From Rhyacophila brunnea (Eukaryota > Arthropoda > Insecta > Trichoptera > Rhyacophilidae), in assembly GCA_022495005.1 (NCBI GenBank), contig JAGYXB010000654.1:1-64000 (forward strand): 64,000 bases of DNA. Direction: 5' to 3'. Every line of letters starts with the position of its first letter. Within the stretch, counting starts at the first letter, position 1. Under the pieces are notes generated by a model, which did not search any database, had not been told where the DNA came from, and was given only the letters and a program-made list of their open reading frames with translations. The position numbers and the translations under genes are program-made. Shown here piece by piece: positions 34,450 to 46,949 of this stretch.

Positions 34450-36079
34450 ATTTTTATTTTAAATTTTATTATGCTTAATATATTTTCAACAAGTCTATAT
34501 TACATCACTATTTTATAGTTCATCAAGATATATCTAATTTACTAATATAGTTTACTGTTACTAGACACCCACAACGAGTGTAATTTTATGAAATTCAAAA
34601 TAATATGTATACTTACATCTAAATAATGATACCTACAGATTTTGCTGGCGATTCCACTGTGCCATATTTTGTATAAGCATTCGTCTCTGCAGCCGTGGGG
34701 TTTGGTTCCGTGTAAAAAGTACATTTTGTTCTCAAGGTCAAAAACCAAATTGGTTGTGCCAATGGCTTATAACCATTCCTCATAAATGATTATAACTGAT
34801 ATCACCTCATAACTGATCAGTGCCATGCACGAGTTAACTCGCGGGATCTTTTAAACGTCATAACTTCTGAATGAACTGTTTGTGTACATTTTCTTAACAA
34901 TATTTATCATTTTAGTGTGAAAAAATTCACGTTAAACATGTTGATTTGGTAAATTTTCACAAATATTTATCATTCTATTCTTATTTCATATTTTTTAAGG
35001 GATTCATTTTATTCCAAAAATAACTGACCTACAAGTACCCACCTGGTAAAAATTGGATTTCGATTGGATGGAATTTCCTAGTAGATTTTCCAACTAAACA
35101 ACATGACGCTTTCTATATATTATTTACTGTTAGTTTTGAAATTATTGTATTTGAAATAAATAATGTATCAATAATACACATAGAAATCAATAGATATATA
35201 AAATAGATATCACAGTTTAAAAATCAGAAAGATCAATGCATATTACCATTGTTTATGTTACAATATAAAACAACATTTATCATTGAACGTAGGTACCAAG
35301 AAAAATAGACTTCATTAAAATGTGTCAATATAGTATATACCCGATATAATTATATAAATTATTATATTGTTAATTACTCTGTGGGGTCCATATATACTGC
35401 TTCAATTGTAATTTAATTTTACAGTAAAATTATTTATGCTAAGTACTTGATTTACTTATTATATGTACAAATGTAATATACTTACCTACTTATTAGGATA
35501 TATCTTGGTGAATTTTAAAATAAGAGGAAATTAAATGGAGTTCATCGTGTCTAACTAGATGTCAGCCGTTGTTAAGTCTTATATAAATATTTATACATTA
35601 TTAAATTGCTTTTCTGTTTTTTATTGATGTAAAGACATGGCATGTATTCAAAGTAATAACAAATTAGCTGTGTACTATTTATTTAACTTATATTAAAACC
35701 CCAAGATTGATTTCGTCTTACGACATATTTTATTCTTCTAAGTTTTACTATGACATTGTAATATGAACCATGGATATAGTATAGTACTTAAAAAAATCAA
35801 AACTGGTAATATATTATTTCAATATTTAATTGTCAATTTTCATTTGAAGTCAGCATTTAATTACTGGTATAACACATAATTATTAACTGATATCTACAAC
35901 TTCAGATGGACAAATTAATTGATATATCATAATATCAGTTTTCATTTCCTTTCAACAATGTATTCATTCTAGCAGCTATTTTAAATATCTTATTAGTTTT
36001 TATGTCATGGCACCTTACAAAGGCTCCGAGCAACCGTATACTGAGCTTCGAGAACAGATGTTTACGACGGATACTGGGT
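34450..36079. other. unassigned AT-rich sequence
   Basis: No gene or delimited repeat was recognised. Confidence 0.4.
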
Positions 36080-36390
36080 GTGCGGTAATTTTAGAAGTAA
36101 CGGGAGATAAAAGAACGCACCAAATAGCCTCGCATCACGTTGAGAGTGAATACGCAACTTTGTACCTGGCCCGGCCACGTGCTGCAAGTGCCTGAAGAGA
36201 ATCCCAATCTGGTTTGCCTGTTCTTCAAGCCAACCGGATTCCGGCGTCCTGGATGGCCGCTAAATACTATCTATATAGCATATCTGGCGGAGTTACGGGC
36301 TGCTAGTATGACCTGGAACGATGCAAAAAAACTAGAGTAACAGAGATTCTTGGAGGCGCCGCATTGTATCCATATGCTGCAACTAAGATG
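36080..36390 (+). mobile_element. non-LTR RT C-terminal relic
   Basis: The + strand reads YTWPGHVLQVPEENPNL, FFKPTGFRRPGWPLNTIY, LAELRAASMTWNDAKKLE, which follows the WxGHVxRMPExR...PxGxRRxGRP...DLxxxGMxWxEAK pattern of insect non-LTR elements. An upstream piece at about 36007 (KGSEQPYTELREQM) may belong. It has one internal frame change and is dead. Confidence 0.6.
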
Positions 36391-36599
36391 CGGATATAGC
36401 CGAAGAGAAGAAGTAATTAATATACAGCATCTAGAAAACTTAAAGCCTTTGAAATGTGTGTGTATAGATACATGCACCTTTCATTGGTGTTGGAAAGATA
36501 ATTTTTCTAATATCAAAGTGATATTGAGGCTGAAAAAGACAAGACTTGGAGAGTAAGCTCTACCAAATGACATACCTAATATGATACAAGTAACTGATA

Positions 36600-38560
36600 T
36601 GCACAATTATATTATATTTTATATTACGAATCAAAATAGCAACTTTTATATCATTATCGATAATAATAAATTTAGTGCAAAAATGTTTTTATAAAATTGT
36701 TTTATTTTTTAAACATTAGTCACTTTATATTTACCTTGTGTAATTGTACTATTAAATCTATAAAATGGGTGTATATGCTTGATGGTCGACGTCATAAATC
36801 ACGCCATGTTCGAAACGTACGCCGAAAGTTGGATTTATTTCATTATTAATTAAAAGATTTATTTCATTCCATCTTATTCATATGAAACCGTCGACAAGCA
36901 AAGATCTCGGTAGACATTTTCTCCATCTGCAAAAAACATAACATAGGAACTGTTAATAGTGTGATTTTTAATCTTTTATAGTTGGCGACTGTTTGAAGAG
37001 TGGTAATTAAAACGGATTAGTGATAATACAAAGCATCAAAAAAGATTGATTAACTAAAATAAAGTAATCAGGTAGGTAACATGTTTAATAACAACTAGAA
37101 CGCCTTAGATTATATCAAACAAATATATATGAAATCACAGGTTTTATATAATTCTGAAATGAATGTAACTAACCTCAAAAAAAGGATTGTATTACGTCGG
37201 AATTATGAAACATTGAAAGTATGTATAGACTAAGAAAACAATAAATAAACACTTGAATAATATATGCAAAACACACAGAATACTACGATAGTAGTAAATA
37301 ACATAATATTGTACTTACAGATAGTGTTTCTTATTCCTGATATAAACACAATTGTTTTAGGTACCTTGCAATTTGCAAACATAATATTTGACAGGAGAGA
37401 GATTTTTATATTAGTCTATGGCCAAAAATACGGATTTATTTGGCCGGCTAAAAAAAAGATTTTAATATAGCAAGAACATTTTAAATATGCGACAAATAAA
37501 TAAAAGTATATATAATATAGTTGTTAAAAAAATCTGTGTACATTATAAAATATATTTAATATTATAAATACATATATTTTTTAAATTTATATTATAATTT
37601 GTAAACGACGAAGCACGTCAGCTAATACGCATAGTAAATGTTTAAACTTCGGTAATCAAATTCGAATGTGACAGAAAGAGAAAGAATAACTTTTTAATCA
37701 TATTAGCATGCGTAAAAGAGATGTAACATAATATCACTTTCACTTTAAAAATCATACCTAGTATTCAATGTCATAGTTCAACTTTAAATGAAAAAACAGA
37801 AACTCTAGGTAAGCATGTGTGCCCTTAACACAAAATATTCCAGCCAAATGTTGTAACCCTCTCAACGTAAGCCACATGGCACGTACTGAGTAAGCCACAG
37901 AATTTGTAATAAAATAATATACCTACTTAGGTAGATACCTACCTATATAAAATAATAAATAAATATTATATAAAATAATAAGTAAATCCAATGACCTACA
38001 TTTTCTTTCACTTCCTGAACAATTTGATATTTGAGGGTTACGCTAGTTGGCCTGCAGAGTGACGAAAATATAAGAATAATTTGAAGTGCATGGATATCTT
38101 CAGGAACAAAGGCCCTTGAAAGCGGATACAAAAGAAGAAGAATGCTTTTCATTTTCAATAATATCAAATTCATCTCGTCAAACACAAAAAATACAAAGCC
38201 CCATGAATATCCTCAAATATTACCAATATTTAATGCGAGTTTCGTTTACATGACGAACTCTCGTTCATATTATTATGATAATACGTAAATATTTAAAATA
38301 CTTACTATATTATTCTTTAAGACGTATTGTCATATTACTCCACAATAGAATATTGTTCTTTCTTGCAGCTATATGTAGAAGGTGGCCTATTTCCCTTTAT
38401 TCTTGTAGCGCTATTAAAGTAGTCACGTTTAGGCTCAGTACCCATTAACGCCGCCTGGTGGTTACGTTTTTATATAGAAAATATATATATATGAACACCT
38501 CTATACCTCGCGCAGCACACAGCGCCGACTAGTTTCTATATTTCCTACGGCGGAAGGGTC
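36600..38560. other. intronic AT-rich sequence
   Basis: No gene is supported. ORFs at 37264-37470 and 37943-38185 are hydrophobic and featureless. Confidence 0.4.
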
Positions 38561-38639
38561 GACAGGTGAGCGGGGGGTCGAACTCAGCGTTCGTAGGTTC
38601 ATGTTTGCAGGCAGCCTTACAGTTTGTGACGCAATTTTC

Positions 38640-38900
38640 CCTTATTATTTTTTTTTTCTTTCGACCATGTCTGATCCTAATAGGATCATATGGGCCTTCA
38701 CAGAGTAGAGGTTTTGACAGATTTTGTTTTTTTTTTACGAGAAATGGATGTCAGCCACTTGCTCAACCTATTAGGTCCATACCCTGACACACACAAATTG
38801 AAAAACAATATGTGTACTTTCCAGACCCAGGATTCGAACCTGGGACCCACGTCGTTATAGTCAAACGCCTAGGCCGCGCATTACTGTTTTGTGTTAGCAG
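38640..38900 (-). mobile_element. tRNA-derived SINE
   Basis: The - strand shows the head (GTCCCAGGTTCGAATCCTGG, box B) followed by the same body as at 20377-20660: ATAGGTTGAGCAAGTGGCTG and ATATGATCCTATTAGGATCA. It is about 80 bp upstream of Arp3 exon 38982-39124. Confidence 0.7.
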
Positions 38901-38981
38901 TACACACGGTTGACGGAATAGAACTGAAAAACTGTTGTAGGTAATAATATCTAATAACACTAATCTAATGTTTTTTTTCAG

Positions 38982-39124
38982 GTATTCCTACATTTGTCCC
39001 GATATACTAAGCGAGTTTTCAAAATATGATTCTCAGCCAGGAAAATGGTTCAAAAGACATTCTGATGCAAATGACGTTTCAACGAAGGCGTTCAGTATCG
39101 ATGTGGGCTATGAGAGATTTCTTG
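38982..39124 (+). CDS. Arp3: Arp3-like exon (YSYICPD block)
   Basis: It follows an eight-T tract and CAG and ends CTTG before GTGAGC. After one completing base it encodes YSYICPDILSEFSKYDSQPG, then KWFKRHSDANDVSTK and AFSIDVGYERFL, closely following YSYVCPDL.KEF.KYD...KWI...SIDVGYERFLG of Arp3. The frame is intact, and the one-base overhang joins exon 41793 as G-P-E. Confidence 0.88.
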
Positions 39125-39291
39125 GTGAGCTTTTATTTTATTTTTTTACTAGCAATTAAGATACAAATTAAAAACTGTTTTTATCACTTTATATTAATTT
39201 CCTTCGGGCTTTGTAGATTGGTTTGTTTGCAAGCCCTCCGCAAGAGCCGATTTTAGTGAGTAATGTTTTACCAAGTGCATAGCCAACACGC

Positions 39292-39374
39292 CAGTGTTGC
39301 CATAACATAATTTATAAAAACATCGCTTGTAAAATTATAACATTGGAATAAATATTTGATATCTGGCAACACTG
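39292..39374. mobile_element. 83-bp hAT-type MITE
   Basis: CAGTGTTGCCATAA on the left and TATCTGGCAACACTG on the right are inverted. The flanks CAACACGC (39284-39291) and CGACACGC (39375-39382) match at 7 of 8 bases. Same family as 42061-42261 and 25524-25596. Confidence 0.75.
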
Positions 39375-39834
39375 CGACACGCACACAGTCACACATATTT
39401 TCGAATAACCCAGGAAAGGGTCGCGGGGGAAGCGTGAAGGGGGCGAGGCAAGTACGTCAAAAAGTTCGTCATGTTTTGAGGGACAAACACTTGCAATAGC
39501 TCTATCTATATTTTTCTATAATCTAAGCTTGTTTGTATACATAAATAGTTTGCCAGAGAATTTAAACCAATTTTGAAGAATCAACAATGCGAACACAATA
39601 TGGTACAATACGTAGAAATACTGATGCACAATAATACCAATACCCCAGTTTACGCGATGTTGAAAATATATTTTATAATAATCGGTTGAAAGTGAGGCAA
39701 GTTTTAGTACGCCAATTGAATTGATTGGCATAGTAGTGTTACAGATCGATTGATTTCATGACCAACTATTTCGTAGAAATTTTGTATACCTATATTATAA
39801 ACACTCAATCAATTTTAAATTAACTGTTTTTTTT

Positions 39835-40200
39835 ATTCAACGAATAATTTACAAGATTTAAGAATGTAACATTCTAATTATTGAACATACATAATTTTGA
39901 AAACACTTTTCAAAAAGATTTTTTTTATTGGGTATAATATATTTTCTCAGAAGTGTTTTCAAAATTATGTATGTTCAATAATTAGAATGTTACATTCTTT
40001 AATCTTGTGAATCATTCGTTGAATAAAAAAAATAGTTAATTAAAATTTATTAGCAAGTTCAAGTAAATTACAACAAACAATCTTGGAATGATCCGTGACG
40101 TCGGTTAGTAATGAAAGTAATACCAACTTTGATTTAAAATACAAAAGCCGATCGCCAACGTAGCTCAATTTAGAAAGCGCTTCAGTGAGTATTAAGGGGA
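39835..40200. repeat. family A repeat with a 190-bp near-perfect hairpin
   Basis: Bases 39835-40024 form a hairpin. The arm ATTCAACGAATAATTTACAA (39835) and its continuation GAACATACATAATTTTGAAA are matched in reverse up to TTCGTTGAAT at 40015-40024, about 74 bp per arm with a 40-bp loop. The sequence after it (GTGATCCGTGACGTCGGTTA-like, near 40088) matches 21955-21975. Single arms occur at 41560-41670 and 49665-49730 next to SINE heads. Confidence 0.7.
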
Positions 40201-40856
40201 CGCTCTACAGAAATGCCCTTGAGAATTGAAAAAATGATATTTTTATATGTGGTCCGAAATAGTTGGTCTACTAGTAATATTAAAAAGTCGCCGCCGATAC
40301 GTCCCTCAAAAGTAATGGTCACTAAATTAAATTTAAAACAAACCAACTCTTTCCAACTAAGCGAGTATGGGGTGACCAAAAAATAGTATCTTTTAATATA
40401 CTTAAATGTTACTAAATTCAATATGTTAATCAGCTGTTTGGTGGGAACAGGGAACTCAGAAATAATGGGAACTGAAATACCCAACGGGTAAGGCGATAGC
40501 AGGTAACCGTCTCGAGTAAGGATGAATCCGTGTTAAGCTTACACTCGTGTCAAAAATACGTTGTACGTCTAATACTGAAAACTGCTCTCGGTTTATGCAT
40601 TTACGCTCATTTAATGTTGGTGTATTACACACACTATTGCATGTGCGTAATGCGAGCTTCATTTTCGTAGGACACTCAGACATTCAAAACCCCTGCTTCA
40701 ACGTGCGGCGTATTGAATATAGCCGATCGGTATTCTATTTATTATCTGTTCTGTGGGTGGGAAGTATTGCAACCAATGTGGTGGATATTGTGACGTTTTT
40801 AAACTTAAAGTTTAGTTTAGTAGTTTAGAAACTTAGAAATAGATTAATAACTTTTC
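40201..40856. other. unassigned intronic sequence, somewhat GC-richer
   Basis: ORFs on both strands (40547-40828 +, 40683-40456 -) overlap and neither shows a domain. A relic of an unidentified repeat is possible. Confidence 0.4.
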
Positions 40857-41200
40857 AATCTGAAATTGTACGAGAACTAAACATACGAAGGATTTTAAAG
40901 GAAACCTACATTTTTATTTCATGTGGTATCCAAAAAACATTATTAATGAATAGTATTTATTTTCAGTGTGTAAGACCTACATAATTATTAAAAAAAATAG
41001 GTAAATATTGTATAATTCTAATGCATATTTAAAAAAAACGTAGAATATAATATCTAGTGATGTACCCGAGTTTAGTCTGACACTTTTACAAACTAGTAAC
41101 GCAAATTTACTTTTATAATATGTACTAGTGAAACAATAGGTAGGTACCATTATTGTATTTTGTTGGTTGAGTAAAGCCAATGCACGAAATAATTTATAAC
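40857..41200 (+). repeat. dispersed repeat, copy of 8799-9275
   Basis: Same order of shared words as at 8799-9275, without the 150-bp insertion present there. Confidence 0.6.
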
Positions 41201-41479
41201 GCCTAAAAATAAATATCGTGCAGGTACCCCATATACTTTTATTATTTTTCACATTGTTTTCATTCGGCCGGCCGGCGACAGCATTGACGAAACCTAATAA
41301 ATCATTGCAAAGAATTGCTCTACCGATAATAATTATTATTATGTTTTTAAAATAAAATCTTCGATGACCAGATATTTTGTTGTAAATTAGATTTAAAATG
41401 ACGTGCTGCTCGCTCCGTGGACTCTGCTCGACTAACATATGAATCACATTGGTTTCTGTTATACCTACTCTTAAAAGCC

Positions 41480-41670
41480 ATTTAGCATTGTGGTCAATGT
41501 GAGTGGGCGCGATACCCGAGAGATGCGGGTTCTTACTTTTTTTTAAAGAGTTTTTTTCTATTGGTTATAATATATTTTCTCAGAAATGTTTTCAAAATGA
41601 TGTAGGTATGTTTAATAATTAGAATGTTACATTCTTAAATCTTGTGAATTATTCGTTGAATAAAAAAACA
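41480..41670 (+). mobile_element. SINE with family A tail
   Basis: A diverged tRNA-like head (TAGCATTGTGGTCAATG, then ACCCGAGAGATGCGGGTTC) precedes the tail TATAATATATTTTCTCAGAA and GTTACATTCTTAAATCTTGT. The - strand copy at 49650-49830 has the same order. Confidence 0.5.
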
Positions 41671-41792
41671 CATTTTACAACAAGTTACAGCCAAAAACCC
41701 ATCAATTTATTTACTACATCCATGCACTAATAGTTTTTAAAAAAAGTAACTAAAAAATAACGTAATGTTCTATTATTAATTTTCTTTCGTAG

Positions 41793-42037
41793 GCCCCGAA
41801 ATATTCTTCGACCCTGAATTCTGCAGCCCCGATTTCACAATACCACTCAGTCAGATGGTAGATGACGTCATCCAAAACTGTCCAATCGACGTAAGGAGGG
41901 GGCTGTACCGAAACATTGTCCTATCCGGAGGATCCACGATGTTCAAAGACTTTGGTCGTAGACTGCACAGGGACGTTCGGAGGACAGTGGACACCAGACA
42001 GAGGACATCAGAAATCGTTTCCAAAATGAGAATTGTT
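41793..42037 (+). CDS. Arp3: Arp3-like exon ([11 protein letters not shown] block)
   Basis: It follows TTTCTTTCGTAG and ends AGAATTGTT before GTAAGT. It encodes [20 protein letters not shown], then [20 protein letters not shown] and [20 protein letters not shown], ending [12 protein letters not shown]. These match the core actin-fold segment of Arp3, including the GGST phosphate-contact motif. The usual RRPLY is RRGLY, and the SEELSGGRLK region is diverged. Frame intact, leaving in phase 0. Confidence 0.9.
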
Positions 42038-42060
42038 GTAAGTTTGAAGTTGTATTCACA

Positions 42061-42261
42061 CAGTGTTGCTATCTTTTTCTATGTTGTTTATAATACAAAA
42101 GGGTAAAAATTATAAGAAGTATTTTTGATAAAACATGAACATTTTTCGTCTCGAATCCTTCAAATTTGACATATTTGCGTAAAATTATAGTATTTTACAT
42201 TTTTCGCGGATTAGAAATTCGTATTGTACCTACTATAATTATAGTACGGTTGGCAACACTG
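42061..42261. mobile_element. 201-bp hAT-type MITE just after an Arp3 exon
   Basis: CAGTGTTGCTATCT and GTTGGCAACACTG are inverted ends, flanked by TATTCACA (42053-42060) and TTTTCACA (42262-42269), 7 of 8 identical. The insertion lies 24 bp past the exon donor at 42037/42038. Confidence 0.75.
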
Positions 42262-42269
42262 TTTTCACA

Positions 42270-43144
42270 TAATAATTATAAATAATAATGTATATATCTA
42301 TATTATAAAAGTTATAGTTTATTTGTCTCCAAATAACCATCACTAGAAACGTGGCAACCGGGATACAGCAGTGTTTCTCAACCAGTGTATCACGAAATTG
42401 TAATTAGTTTTTAAGTTTAAGTCAAGCGTACGGGAGTCTTTGCTAGTTCGATTCGCTAACATTTTTTTTTAGAATATCTCTTCCGCGTCCTATGCAGTGG
42501 TTTCCAAACTTTTTCGGTTCACTGCACCCTTATTTTATAAATACTCTTTTAGGCCGACCTGAAATATGAGTTTGAGTCAAAATCTCGAAAGCCAAAATCC
42601 CGAATGACCAAAATCCCGAAATTCGATATCTTGATAGTTGAAATTCCGAAAAAATATATATTTTAAATTAAGTATGTAAAAAGTATACAGTTACAATATC
42701 AAACTGGACTGATAACTATGTCAAATTATTGAAAACAAAATGTAAAATATTTATTCGCACGGTCACTTAAAAATTTAAAAAAATAAACAAAATATTAATT
42801 ATTTCATTTCTAATGAATTAAAAATTATCTATTGTATATTATACTTCAGAATTCAGATAACTACATTGACCTGTAAAGTAAAATATTGTTTACAAATTAA
42901 TTATAATCTTATTTCTGACCTATAATAGGCGGGTATTCTATAATATAAATTTAATCTTACTGAGTGGTGTTACTAATATCATTGGTCACCATCCTTAATA
43001 ATAATGCTTAAAATAGAAAGATAAATATAGTTATGTAAATAACTAGTTAACCATGTAACTCAAGTTGACATTGTATTTGAATGAATTTGACATAATAGGC
43101 ATATCGCATTATATTGATTTTTGATTTTTTCTTCTCATGTTTAG
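42270..43144. other. intron 6, no gene
   Basis: Fragments with hAT-like ends occur (GCAGTGGTTTCCAAAC near 42494; GTGTTTCTCAACCAG near 42371), without matching right ends. The rest is AT-rich. Confidence 0.4.
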
Positions 43145-43228
43145 CCGAAGCCCATCGACGTGCAAGTTATCTCCCATCGCATGCAGAGAATCGCAGTTTG
43201 GTTTGGAGGCAGTATGCTGGCATCATCG
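43145..43228 (+). CDS. Arp3: Arp3-like exon (PKPIDVQVI block)
   Basis: It follows CTCATGTTTAG and ends GCATCATCG before GTAAGC: 84 nt, 28 codons, phase 0 at both ends. It encodes [20 protein letters not shown] and GGSMLASS, almost the family consensus, with R and I replacing the usual H and Y of HHMQRYAVW. Confidence 0.9.
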
Positions 43229-43352
43229 GTAAGCCTAAATTATTACTATTCAATTATGACAAAAAGATTATCTTACCTTACCTTACCATACCTTCTTGTT
43301 TCGACTACTGACAGACTCACCCGCAAACACTAGATGCTCTGAAGCGAATATC

Positions 43353-43716
43353 CAGTGACGTCCCTAGATAAAATGCCGCCCCTGGGCACCGCCATAATGC
43401 CGCCCCATTTTTGTATACAATATTTTTTATTATCCGTGCTCGTGTCATTTCTGGTCACCAAGAACGTCGAAAGGCAACGGAAGTACACTAGACATCGCGA
43501 ACCAAAAAAAATACAGTCCTGAAAACCTTTTATTAATACATTTTGTTTCCGACCAGTGAGCTGAATTTTTTAAAGGCAAGATATATTCGTTATTATGTAC
43601 TCAGTTTAGGTAGCCATTTCTATGTAGGTATACCAAATAATTATCCTCGATTTTCCACCCTTCGAGTAACGCCCTCAAGCGACGCTCAATCTGCCTACCC
43701 CCACGGGACGTCACTG
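43353..43716. mobile_element. 364-bp hAT-type MITE with a perfect 8-bp target duplication
   Basis: CAGTGACGTCCCTAGATA on the left and ACGGGACGTCACTG on the right are inverted. The flanks CGAATATC (43345-43352) and CGAATATC (43717-43724) are identical, so the insertion is young. Confidence 0.85.
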
Positions 43717-44097
43717 CGAATATCAAGGTTGCATCTTTGACTTGTAATGTGGCAACCAGTAGTGGGTACACTCAACTATCAGAGGTTTATCTATTCAATG
43801 ACCAAAAAGGCATCAAAACCTAATTCTAATCATATGCATATTTTTATACATTCTTAGAGCCTACTACATAGAGCATACTATAACGATATCATCCCTTAGC
43901 CGGCTCGCACATCACAACTCGCCTCGTGTGCCTTACCGCCATAAATCAAATTTTATGAGACTGCCGACGAATGTTGCTTAGCACAACCTCGCACATCTGC
44001 CTAGCGGCGTCGACTCGACATTCAACGTTCGCCGCTGCCGCATTCGCGCGTACCCCGAAACGTCAAAATCTCTAGCTAGACAACGCATTGTGCAAAT

Positions 44098-45557
44098 ATG
44101 TCATCAGACGCGGAAACAGCGATTATTATGTATTGGTACCGCAGACATTTAAATAGAAGGCGAAAATACTGGATTCATCCGTCAATTAAGCATATATCGA
44201 TACACAGTGCATCCTTTATCGCAGCAGAACTCATCCAGCATCCGGATAGATTCCAAAATTGTTATAGAATGAGTCCGGACTGTTTCAAGGTTCTGTTGAA
44301 GTTAGTTGAACCCCAGTTAACGAAAAACGACACGCATTTTAGGAAAGCCATCAAACCAGAAGAAAAACTGCTGATTACCTTAAGGTAAGATTATTAATAT
44401 TAAGTGTAACCAACAGATTGGGGTTTAGATAAAGAATAAAAGTCATTTTATTACATATAGTGATGCATACAATAATTATCTACTGCACCATGTTTATAAT
44501 TACCTAGGTATTTCGTAACTCATGACTTACATTTCCTTAATAAATTTATTGCCTTACCACTGACATTGTGCATGTTGAATATAGTACATACTCTGTTTAC
44601 AATTCATTGATTGTCAAGCAAATCCTGATATGAAAATAGTGCATATTTTTATGAAAATGTAATAAAATTGTATTTTGCAGATATTTGGCGACTGGCTTAA
44701 GTTCCCACATATTTATGAGAGGAAACAACAGCATCGGGATAATTGTTAAGGATTGTACCAACGCAATTTGGGAATGCCTTCAACCGGAATATATGCCCAT
44801 TCCCAACAGAGGAATGTGGAAATCCATTGCCAAGCGGTATTACGAGCTGTGGGATTTACCCAACTGCATTGGTTCAGTGGATGGGAAACATGTGCGTATC
44901 AAAAAATTTTACAATAGCGGGTCCAGCAATTTTAATTACAAAGGCTTTTTCTCTGTCGTCCTGATGGCCAGTGCCGATGCAGACAATTTGTTCATAACAA
45001 TCGATGTGGGAGATATTGGACGGAACAGTGACGGTGCAGTGTTTCGGTCATCCCAACTCGGTACGTGGTTGGAAAGAGATCGGTTGGACATACCGAATGC
45101 CGCCCGATTACCAAATGGTAATCCGGAAAATCCTTTTCCGTATTATTTTGTAGGGGATGAGGCATTCCCTTTAAAAAAAAATATTATCAGGCCATTCCCT
45201 CAAAGGGTCCTGACGAATGAACGGAGTGTGTTTAACTACCGATTGTCTCGAGGGAGGAAAAGCGTAGAACGTGCTTTTGGTATATTATGTGCGAAATTTT
45301 CAATTTTAGATACACCAATAAGGTGTCAAGAGACAGTTGCTGTTTCTATTATTAAAGCTGCCTGTGTTCTGCACAATTTCATCAGAATCAATGAAGGCAA
45401 ATTCACAACACCTGCGGTGTTTAAGTCTACATGTGTAGATGTGCCGGAAACTGATGCAGAAGTAATTATTAATAAAACAGCTTATGCATTAAGAGATGAA
45501 CTGCAAACGCATTTCATCAACAACCCCATACTGCGGCAAGAAAGCTGCATTATTTAA
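44098..45557 (+). CDS. PIF/Harbinger DDE transposase (two exons)
   Basis: The exons are 44098-44384 and 44681-45557 (intron GTAAGA...TTTTGCAG, 296 bp), joined as L-R-Y-L-A-T-G; the product is 387 aa. The N-terminal exon (YRMSPDCFKVLLKLVEPQLT, EEKLLITLRYLATG) is the helix-turn-helix-like region of HARBI1/ALP1-type proteins. The DDE_Tnp_4 core follows with CIGSVDGKHV (Asp163), DVGDIGRNSDGAVF (Asp213), YYFVGDEAFPL (Asp255) and SRGRKSVERAFGIL (Glu292), so all catalytic positions are present. It should cut and rejoin the element at TTA targets, probably with the MADF partner encoded on the other strand. The frame is complete with no damage, including a typical length for the family. Confidence 0.92.
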
Positions 45558-46177
45558 TAAGTAAATTTAATATTATCGTTTTGTCAAACCTTTTCCATCG
45601 AATTCAACCAAAAAGTTAATAGCTCTGTAAGATATTATGTCATAAAACCCTTCATAATTTGTATCGTTAAGTTTTTGATCTCAATTTGTTTATCGATGAA
45701 TATCGTTACTCGTAATATACATTTTAAAGCTACGTATAACGTTACCAATCTTTCAATAGTTTGGTTCTTACCTACGTGTAGTGTGATTTAAGATTATCGT
45801 TTGGAAATTATCGAGCAGGCGGTCATTTACCTGTCGCCAAATGAAGTTGTCATCTATAAGACAACATATATTTATCTGTGGTAACGCAAATGTTATTTTG
45901 AAATATTTTCCATGTACTTTTGTATGGAATTCAACCAAAAAGTTATAGCTTTGTAAGATATTATGTCATATAAAACCCTTCATATGTATTGTTAAGCTAT
46001 GTATTCATATTTATTTTCATAAAATTCTGTGTAAATGATTTGTCAATAAATACCTACTATTAACCCTTATAAATTTTTTTTACATTTATCATCCCCAGAA
46101 TTCACACCTAATTTTGAATTGAAATAGTCAATATATTCTTTGTAAAAAGTAATATTTATTGTTTTTTTTTTATAACA
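45558..46177. other. intergenic part of the Harbinger element
   Basis: It holds two diverged direct repeats of about 90 bp (near 45590-45680 and 45915-45995; shared words GAATTCAACCAAAAAGTTA and GTAAGATATTATGTCATA), probably the shared terminator region of the convergent genes. Confidence 0.5.
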
Positions 46178-46450
46178 GCGATGGACAAAAAGTTTAAATA
46201 CATATTCACAAATAAAAATCACATGAACATATAAAAAAGTAAGTATTACAATGAAGACACTTTACACAAAAAGGGCTATAAGCGATGGACAAAAAGTTTA
46301 AATACATAATCACAAATAAAAATCACATAAACATATAAAGAAGTAAGTATTACAATGAAGACACTTTACACAAAAGGGGCTATAAGCGATGGACAAAAAG
46401 TTTAAATACATATTCACAAATAAAAATCACATAAACGTATAAAGCGAGGC
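46178..46450. repeat. 104-bp tandem repeat, about 2.6 units
   Basis: GCGATGGACAAAAAGTTTAA starts at 46178, 46282 and 46386. The units differ at few bases, and the third is cut short after CACATAAACGTATAAAG. A partial relic of the unit (ATATTCACAAATAAAAATCA) appears again near 46708. It lies between the two Harbinger genes. Confidence 0.85.
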
Positions 46451-46949
46451 TAGAACCAAGGCCTGAACAAAAACGATGCATAATAAGTGCGAGTGAGAAA
46501 GTATTCGGCACCCTTATAATCTCTGCGACACGCGCTAGAGTAAGATAAAAGGTTAGAACACACTTATCGGAGAAGACAACATCGGAAAGAACGGGATCCC
46601 AACACACATTTCGCTTACGATCAATTGTCTGGTTAATTAAATATGTGTTTGAATACCACCCAGTCCAAAGTTTTTTTTCCAGAATGTTTACGAGATAAGC
46701 TACAAGATATATTCACAAATAAAAATCACATAAATATAATAAAAAATGAGCAATAGATTATTTCTATTGAAGACAACTTTACACATAACAAACTTATTGG
46801 AGAACGTCATTAGCCATAATATAATATAAAGTTATGATGAGATTTCTATTAAGCGTCATTTACTTATCACTGACAATTGCATATAAAAAAATAAATATTG
46901 AAAATATATAACTACATTTAAAAAATAACCAAATAGGTACTAATTTTAT

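Noticed and set aside
40456..40828. Overlapping ORFs on both strands
   Set aside because: No motif on either strand, and they lie inside an intron of the Arp3-like gene.
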